Positions 57,001 to 64,000 of a stretch of 64,000 bases of DNA are shown here, piece after piece; positions within the stretch are counted from its first letter, which is position 1; each line of letters starts with the position of its first letter. The notes below the pieces were generated by a model, which saw only the letters and a program-made list of their open reading frames with translations, had not been told where the DNA came from and did no database searches. The position numbers and the translations under genes were made by a program. The stretch is from Eunapius fragilis (taxonomy: Eukaryota; Porifera; Demospongiae; Spongillida; Spongillidae): assembly GCA_963681505.1 (NCBI GenBank), contig OY811978.1, positions 4,186,230-4,250,229 on the forward strand, given 5' to 3'.

Positions 57001-57480
57001 TGTTGGCTGAGGAGGTTCCAAACAAATATCTAAACAGACGAGGAGTGGGAAAAGCCCGGGAAAACTCAGCCATGATGAAACAATGCAATGACTCGCTAGG
57101 AGAACTTGGAGTTATGAACTACAACTGCTTGCTGTTCCAATTCACCTAGGCCTGATGAGGAATGAGAGGCAATAAAGATGGCATGATGGAAAGGCTCAGA
57201 ATAAAGGTCTTGGCATCTACATATCAAGCCAATCCAGGTATCTCCTGGTCCTATAAATAGTAAGTGTAATAAATGCTTGCTCCATCATGCTTGGTCTGCT
57301 ATTGGTGTAATTCCCATTGTGCTTGGCATTGTTATTTATTTACCCCAAAGGGGGTAGGCGACAGCCAGTTGGGTGCATGTAGGGGTGCTGACTCCCTACC
57401 CAGAGCCTGACTGGAACCAAGGGGAAACGTTGGTTCCCCTTTGGCCAGCCCACCCCTTAAAGCTGGTCAAGGTAAGGTGG
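54041..57480. other. 3.4 kb without a recognisable gene
   Basis: One open frame at 54402-54662 runs into a GGGGA repeat and has no motif. The rest is AT-rich with short frames. A G/GA-rich simple stretch lies at 54608-54650. I see no repeat or mobile element that I can name. Confidence 0.4.
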
Positions 57481-57489
57481 TTAGGACAG

Positions 57490-59500
57490 AATAGAAACCC
57501 AAAGAGTGCCACCCAAGTGAAACCCCCCAAATGGATGATTTAAAGGGTAATTTGGTTTCAGACACAAGTGTGAATACAAGATGTGTGTGCATGTATGTGT
57601 GTGCAGAATTGGTCATGGCTCTGATGTTACTGTAGCCGTGCATGTGTTTGAAGGACATGTCAATGGATGCTGGGTATAGGTGGTGTAGGCAGTAGGAGGC
57701 CTGCTTGTGCAGCTGCTGTTGCTACTCCAATACTGAGGCTGTGAGTGTTATATTTGGAGGTGTCGTACCCACATCTCAACAATAGGTCTGTCAGGATAGC
57801 TCTCTTAGCTTAGGAGGTGAGTGGGCCACCAGAGTAGTATTGACATATAGGTCAACTCTTGGTGGTGCTGTGCAGGTTTCAAAGTAGGCTTGCAGTGCTA
57901 TGACCGGGCATGAGTCATGATGAGTACAGCCCATGGATATGATGGTGCCATCTCCCTGTATGGTCAGTCTTCGACTTTTTGATGAGAGAATGAATGCCCT
58001 CCTCGACCCAAGTGATTTCATTTCTCCAGGGGTTGAGTGTGGGGTTGAATCTGCCTCTGTTAGTCTGGGTGTATCCACCTGTCATGTCTACTCAGGGGAT
58101 CGCTGTCTTGTAGCCTCAGTAGTTACTCCAGCATTTAGTCAGTGAGAGGCAGTCTCTTGGTCCTGAGGTGGGCTGGGCCCTGGGTGTGCTGCATGCCTCT
58201 GATGGCTAGGTGAGGGTGCAGTCTCTTGGTCCTGAGGTGGGCTGGGCCCTGGGTGTGTTGCCTGCCTCTGATGGCTAGGTTCCATGTTGGTTTGTTGTGG
58301 GCTGGACTGCTAGGTATGATGGAGGTGAGTGACAGCTGCCAGGTACACCTGGATGATGTTGGTCTCAAGTACTTGGCTGCAATAAGCAGCAAAGAGACTG
58401 ATGTAGTGTTTGGTCCCAGGTATGGAGGTCAGATTGAATTTGGTACAGAGTGGCTGTTGAAGGAGCCATGGCTCTGTGGAAGAGGTGGCCTTCTAGAGCT
58501 CTGTGGGCATCTGGATGGCCTGGGGACCAGCTCTTGAGAGGTACTGGTGTGGGCATCTGGATGGCCTGGGGACCAGCTCTTGAGGAGTACTGGAGTGGGC
58601 ATCAAGTTGGCCTGGGGACCAGCTCTTGAGGTACTGGTGTGGGCATCTGGATGGCCTGGGGACCAGTTTTTGAGGTACTGGTGTGGGCCTGTGGAGCAAG
58701 GAAAAAGAAACGGGGTATTTGATTGCGTTAAAAGTGCTGTCCTGCCAGGAGGTGGCCCCAGGTGAGAGCTTATGCCACTACGGTGAATAGATCCTGCCAC
58801 TGTATGGAGTATTTGTGTAGTTTCTGGTGTGGCTGCCAGTCACTCTGAACCGGGCTACATCCAAGTAAGCACCAAACCCAAAGGAGTTGGAAGCATAGGC
58901 TGGGAGCCAAGCGTAGACCAAAAAGGGGGAGGGGCATGTTTTGCCAATGTAATACTGCTCTCTGCCAATCTATACCAAGGAGTTCCCATTCAGATGCCTG
59001 GATTGGGACCATTCAGATGCCTGGATTGGGACTGTTCTGAAGGTAGATTTCAGGTTATCCCGGCTCCTTTGTCAAATTTGCTAAAAAGGGTCACAGCACC
59101 GTCAACTGTGGAGTAGTGGATGGTGAAGTCTTCTTTGGCAATAAAGTCATTAATGCTGAGACCCTCTGGTGCTGACAAGTGAAGGATGACTTTCCACTTC
59201 CTGTTTTTCTTTGGAACTGCTCCCAAGCTAGATGTGCTCTAGGGGCCCTTGGGGAAAGGGTTCGAGGATGTGTCCCAGCTCCACCTCTGTCTGTAGCGCA
59301 GCATTGATGATTTCAGGTTGCCGTAGTGTATAGGTAAGGTTGCGTGCAGTGAAGGAGAAGTGAGGACCATCCTAGCCAGTGGAAACATTGTTGCCAATGC
59401 CGTTGAGTAGCCAGGAGACCCAGGCTTTGTCCAGATGTCCCTTCAGTTCTTGCTCAAAGGCTGAGGTCTACTGCTGTTTCAATTACTGAGAAGTTTCACC
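57490..59500 (-). mobile_element. DIRS-like tyrosine-recombinase retroelement fossil
   Basis: Minus-strand fragments resemble DIRS-type elements. The reverse-transcriptase region is at about 58.85-59.45 kb (LSAPEGLSINDF-like, ASEWELLGIDWQ, FGLRLAP). A tyrosine recombinase region is at about 57.6-58.5 kb (APSTATLYQ, AAKYLRPTSSRC, IRGMQHTQGPAHLRTKRLPL, DSCPVIALQAYF, HSLSIGVATAAAQAGL). The order RT then recombinase, with no integrase, fits DIRS. Terminal repeats were not identified. The element is heavily decayed, with probably ten or more interruptions, and carries small tandem repeats inside. A Crypton origin is less likely because RT-like sequence is present. Confidence 0.65.
58506..58690. 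repeat. Tandem repeat of about 46 bp, 4 copies
   Basis: GGGCATCTGGATGGCCTGGG and GACCAGCTCTTGAGG recur four times inside the DIRS-like fossil. A separate 69-bp pair (AGTCTCTTGGTCCTGAGGTG) starts at 58151 and 58220. Confidence 0.85.
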
Positions 59501-59864
59501 ACATCCCTATGGGATGTCTAGAAACCCAAAGGTGGTGCAGTTGCGTCTTGTCAGTAAGGCTGCACTGACTGCCATAACAGAAAGACCGTTTGTTCCCTGA
59601 TAGAACATTGAAACCCTCTGACCAATCTTTGGAGTTGCAGTGCAACAAGAACGGGGAAGCTAACACACATGGTATCGGGGCACACATGCTAGGGAGGATG
59701 GCACAGATTGTGTAGCAGTAAAAGGTGGGACGTGCGTGTGTGCTCAATGCCTTCTATTTTGATTTTCATGAAGGTGCTTTCAAATTACATCCTCCTGAAC
59801 TTTTTAGCCTCGAGCCATCTGCTGGTGCTAAGCCACTCACCCCTCACCCTGTGGGGGGTACATC
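59501..59864. other. Spacer, no feature recognised
   Basis: Nothing that can be supported. Confidence 0.3.
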
Positions 59865-60600
59865 TCCCTCATGATCACCCCATCACCCTGTGGGGGGCAC
59901 ATCTCCCTCATGATCACCCTATCATGCCGTGGGGGGCACATCTCCCTCATGATCACCCCATCATGCTGTGGGGGGCACATCTCCCTCATGATCACCCCAT
60001 CATGCTGTGGGGGGGGGGGGGGGGGGGGGGGCACATCTCCCTCATGATCACCCCATCATGCCGTGGGGGGCACATCCCTCATGATCACCCCATCACCCTG
60101 TGGGGGGCACATCTCCCTCATGATCACCCTATCATGCTGTGGGAGGGGGCACATCTCCCTCATGATCACCCCATCATGCTGTGGGGGGCACATCTCCCTC
60201 ATGATCACCTCATCATGCCGTGGGGGGGCACATCTCCCTCATGATTACCCCATCATGCTGTGGGGGGCACATCTCCCTCATGATCACCCCATCATGCTGT
60301 GGGGGGCACATCTCCCTCATGATCACCCCATCATGCTGTGGGGGGCACATCTCCCTCATGATCACTTCATCATGCCGTGGGGGGGCACATCTCCCTCATG
60401 ATTACCCCATCATGCTGTGGGGGGCACATCTCCCTCATGATCACCCCATCATGCTGTGGGGGGCACATCTCCCTCATGATCACCCCATCATGCCGTGGGG
60501 GGCACATCTCCCTCATGATCACCCCATCGCCCTGTGGGGGGCACATCTCCCTCATGATCACCCCATCACCCTGTGAGCGGCACATCTCCCTCATGATCAC
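59865..60600. repeat. 39-bp minisatellite, about 19 copies
   Basis: The unit is CATCTCCCTCATGATCACCC followed by CATCATGCTGTGGGGGGCA. Subtypes end in ATGCTG, ATGCCG or ACCCTG and are arranged in blocks. Each unit carries a run of 5-8 G. Being a multiple of 3, it keeps several frames open, so the peptides over it have no meaning. Confidence 0.95.
60009..60031 (+). repeat. Run of 23 G inside the 39-bp array
   Basis: One unit has its G run expanded to 23. It could form a G-quadruplex; it may also be a sequencing or assembly length error. Confidence 0.85.
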
Positions 60601-61545
60601 CAGTGAATAAAGAATTTATTTGTTGTACTTTCTATTATCTCTAGTTGTTGTGAAGGACTGAACTAGTGGCAGTCTTCCCACACTGACCACCACTAGCACC
60701 AAGCTATTCTTCATACTCTTTAAACCATTAGCTCATCCCGAGTACTGAGTAACTTATATATACACTTACAAACATTATATGCAGCTTTCCAATGACTGCT
60801 CACATGCATGACAGTCACAGTCCTCAGCCATAACCCTCTGAATATCTACAAACCACTTACAAATTGGACTGTGCAGTTGTACCATCTGTTGAGTACTGGT
60901 ACATTAACTAAAGTGGTGGACCGTAGATAAAGAATCCATTTGCACTTAGCTAATGCAAGCAAACTTTACTCTACAAGAATGCAACTGACTTAAGTGTTCC
61001 CACCCACTACACCACGTATGACTCCTCCCACCTCTCCCTTTGCTCTAACAATTCTCATGAGATGGATAGTTGGTGTGAGTGTAGGGAAGTTGCCAACATG
61101 GGAACCAGGTATTGTAGTGTACATGTAAATTAGGAAATATAAATGGTTTTAGGTTTAAGAGGTTGTAACCAAGCAATGCAATAGTGGGAGGAGTCAGGGG
61201 TGGTGCAGTGGGAGTCACCCTCCACACAAAAAGACTAGCCAACCTTCACCTGAATGAGACAGCTGAATGCAATGAACATTCCTCCCCAGACCCACTCACT
61301 GTTCCCACGGCTACTGTCTGCATGCCATTCCCCTCCCACACGCCTCCCTGTGCCCCTCCCACCACCACCTCTCTACTCTCACCCTTTCCTCCCCTCCCCT
61401 TCCCACCCCTCCTCCCCACCCTCCCCATGTTACTCCCAACATGTACATGTACCAGCACAGCAAAGAACACACAGTAAGGAACACACACACACATACACAG
61501 AGGATACGTAACACAATGCTGTATGTACAGTACTTGTGACACATA
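60601..61545. other. 3' flank of TRAPPC4-like gene
   Basis: No gene seen. A pyrimidine-rich stretch (CCTCCC/CCTTTCC) lies at 61330-61430. The 3' UTR of the minus-strand TRAPPC4 gene should be here; ATTTAT and TTTATT-type minus-strand polyadenylation signals occur but cannot be chosen with confidence. Confidence 0.35.
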
Positions 61546-63944
61546 TCAAGCACTAACACCTGACAGTCCCTGGTATGAAGACTTCTCAGTTGAGTCCAGC
61601 AACTTCACCAGGTTGCTGTTAAACAGCTCACACCTGAAGATGGATGCACCAGAACATAATATAAAGGTCAACTGCCCCACCCACCACCCAAAGGTCATCT
61701 GCCCCACTCCTCCACCTAAAGGATCAGTTGCCCCACCCACCACCGGCTCCAAACAACCATGTTGTTCCCCAAGCAAATACTAGCTCCTCCCCCAACCATA
61801 TGGGAGGTGAGTGCCTAAATCATTGGTACAAATCGAGTGGGAAACCATGCACACACTTTGCACACCATTAATTATCTCCGTAACGGATAAAGTAACGAAC
61901 AGAACAAATCAATAGCGACAGGACCCTTCTAAGGTGTGGAGGGTGTGTAAGGTGTGGAGGGGAGGGTGTGAGTGTGTGGAGGGTGTGTAAGGTGTGTAAG
62001 GTGTTAAGGTGTGTAAGGTGTGGAGGGTGTACAAGGTGGGAAAGCGCCGACACTGAATGGCTGCAGTGTGGCATCTGACCAGCCAGTGGCTTACATACAT
62101 GTAGACCTAACCTAGCATAACAACTTTTAAGGCATATCAATTCAAATTTGAATCTAACATTTTAATCTAATATTTAACATTAAAAGTAAACACATGATCT
62201 AAATGAAAATATGCATATCTCAGCATTAATTAGTTTTGATACCAGGTTTAAAAGCAAATAGACTCTTGATTCAGTGGTATCAATTTCTTCAAACTAGGAC
62301 CAATGAAATTCTCAGGGACATGGACATGGCACTAACTTCCAGATGCACAGTTGTAGCCTGCATCTTACTATCAACCACAAAGTACATGTAACTCCAGGCA
62401 AGGCTGTATTAAACTCCCATTGCTTCCACGGCAACCTAAAACCATGTTCTCTAATAAACAGTACAGTGTAAGTGGCAAAACTGAAGTGCATTGCACGTAA
62501 AGTATCACTTAACTTAGCTGATTAGAGCCGAAAATATTAAAGGTAAACACGGCAACAGAGGAATTTCAAGAACTAGAAACAGGCTTCGAAAAATATAAAC
62601 TGGTGCCCTGAAAAAGGGTCTATTTTAAAAGTAAAAACACATATTCTACATGAAAATATGCATATCTCAACATTGATTGGCATTAATGTCTAATCTAACT
62701 TCGTCCTATACATAGAACAATTGTCCTATATATAAACTTGCATAGTTAATTTCCTTTGAATGTTGAAACATTTTATCAGTAGTGGATTTATTCTATGGCA
62801 TGTTGTCATATATTTTGCTATAGTGTTAACATCATTAAAAAATATATATGTAGTCATGGACATATTTATTGTCTTCTTATTTATGCACACCCATACACAC
62901 ACCCATTCACCTGCCACACACATACACCCACACAACCCTCCCACACACACTCCCCATACCTAATGGGCATATCAACCGAATAGAAAGGATTCTTGAGGAC
63001 GTAGTCAGAGTAAAGTTTGTATATCTCATTGATAAGTTCCTCAGCCTTGCTCAGCTTGTGCTCTCCAATTAGAATGAACTTCACACCTGTACAAAGGGAC
63101 AGCTCACATTCAAATGTTCAATAACACAAACTCATACAGGTAATGATAGCAATAACTAACTAGTGAAACCAGTATTGTTGCAAAGGATTAGGAACATGTG
63201 TTGTTTAAAAATCAGCGTATGCATAAAACCAATTTCTAGTAATTCATACTTGTCGTACATGTATCACAATATTTCCATGTTGCCTCAATAGCTACATGTA
63301 TATGGCACATGTTGGAATAATGTTAATCTGAACTGAAAGCAAAAGTGTTACACATTATTGACCCCACCTCCCCCACACCCAATACTCCTTGAGATAGCAC
63401 TAATAGGAAGTTTACTACTACAGTTAATCAGTCCAGAGAGATGTCCCGCCCTGAAGGATACATGCCCAGTGACATCAGGTACTGAGGCTGGTGGAACACA
63501 AGTCTTGCAGTACAGTTGCCAAAAATATTAGTCAGCTAATAATTTCCACATAAGGATTACTCGGATGGCTACATGCTATTCCGCACACCATCTATTCATA
63601 TGAAAAAACAAAATTCAAATATGTTTAGAGCGACATTATTGAGTCATGGTGGCACAGTTCAGATGGTACTGTGCCAACCAAACCGAAACATTGTACTAAC
63701 AGGATGGAGCCATTTATCATCATTGTGCTTGTCTCCATGTCCTGAAAGAACACTGCCAAAGTTACTGTACTACAAAGCCATGTGTTCCTAGCTGTACAGT
63801 AAGTAGCAAGTTAACCCAAACACTTATATGTCAAACACACAACACGTACCTGTCACAGTCTGGAAGCAGTGCAGCTTGAATGAGTCAGCCTCAAGGTACT
63901 GGATACCAGAGGACTGCTTCTCTGGGGACAGCTTAACAGAGATG
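61546..63944 (-). CDS. TRAPPC4: TRAPPC4, C-terminal three exons (gene continues beyond the window)
   Basis: Minus-strand exons: about 63850-63944 ([31 protein letters not shown]), 62960-63086 ([43 protein letters not shown]) and 61546-61633 ([28 protein letters not shown], stop). Phases 1 and 2 agree at the joints. The order and motifs (KNPFYS.(E/D)MPIRCELF, FKLHC.QT.TG) are those of TRAPPC4/Trs23, a small longin-fold subunit of the TRAPP complex that tethers ER-Golgi vesicles and helps activate Rab1. Upstream exons lie past position 64000. Oddity: about 11 bp are missing at the start of the first exon seen, compared with the partial copy at 30270, so its acceptor is unclear. Confidence 0.75.
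61930..62035. repeat. GTGTAAGGTGTGGAGG simple repeat
   Basis: Irregular tandem units of GGTGTGTAAGGTGTGGAGG in the last intron of the TRAPPC4 gene. Confidence 0.85.
62036..62959 (-). other. TRAPPC4 intron shared with the duplicate copy
   Basis: Stretches at 62281-62310, 62525-62610 and 62820-62950 match 29085-29110, 28990-29080 and 29118-29245, showing that introns as well as exons were duplicated. No other feature. Confidence 0.5.
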
Positions 63945-64000
63945 TGTGTGGGAGGCATAAACATTAACCCCTAATTAATGCTCAAAACCACTCCCCCACA

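Noticed and set aside
59708-60610. Several open frames over the 39-bp array
   Set aside because: Repeat length divisible by three; peptides are translations of a minisatellite.

Overview
This is eukaryotic, metazoan DNA. It has spliced genes with GT-AG introns, symmetrical phase-1 immunoglobulin and fibronectin exons, vertebrate-recognisable housekeeping exons (TRAPPC4, SLC37), several retroelement classes (BEL/Pao, Gypsy, DIRS, LINE) and many palindromic MITEs and minisatellites. Secreted or membrane Ig/FN3 receptors with tyrosine-rich tails in a compact, transposon-riddled genome suggest an early-branching invertebrate. A demosponge is my best guess, but the sequence alone does not prove it.

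The central theme is a small family of single-pass receptors. Three related units lie on the + strand: A (about 4.96-8.1 kb, degenerate and chimeric), B (main exons 20.68-24.17 kb, probable signal-peptide exon at 10.70 kb) and C (42.45-53.60 kb). All share an Ig-like domain followed by FN3-type domains, each on a phase 1-1 exon. For C I could assemble a 12-exon model that keeps frame throughout: signal peptide, Ig, three FN3-type domains, membrane segment, a 16-nt microexon, and a long cytoplasmic tail with three YxxP motifs (671 codons with stop). B and A instead end in a short tail. In the A units this tail carries an ITIM-like tyrosine. The family therefore pairs near-identical ectodomains with two different kinds of tail.

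A and B sit in one tandem segmental duplication (about 0.33-8.1 kb and 11.0-24.2 kb). Comparing the copies dates the insertions. B alone carries a BEL/Pao element with a CCAAG target duplication. That element's right LTR was later split by a TIR transposon, which itself holds a dispersed repeat and a foldback MITE. B also carries a 5'-truncated LINE and a 90-100 bp microinversion. A alone carries the huge expansion of a 15-bp minisatellite.

24.7-32.8 kb holds a LINE remnant with a restriction-like endonuclease, three exons of an SLC37-type sugar-phosphate transporter, a TRAPPC4 pseudogene copy, and a second nested pile of MITEs (a MULE-like one with 9-bp TSD, a Harbinger-like one with TAA TSD, and a foldback). 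32.8-37.2 kb is a Ty3/Gypsy fossil on the minus strand. 37.2-42.4 kb is mostly MITEs plus one minus-strand exon encoding a charged peptide repeat.

Receptor gene C spans 42.4-53.6 kb; its first intron holds a second copy of the LINE remnant. 54-57.5 kb shows no gene I can support. 57.5-59.5 kb is a decayed DIRS-like element. A 39-bp minisatellite with a 23-base G run follows. The window closes with the 3' half of a minus-strand TRAPPC4 gene that runs off the right edge.
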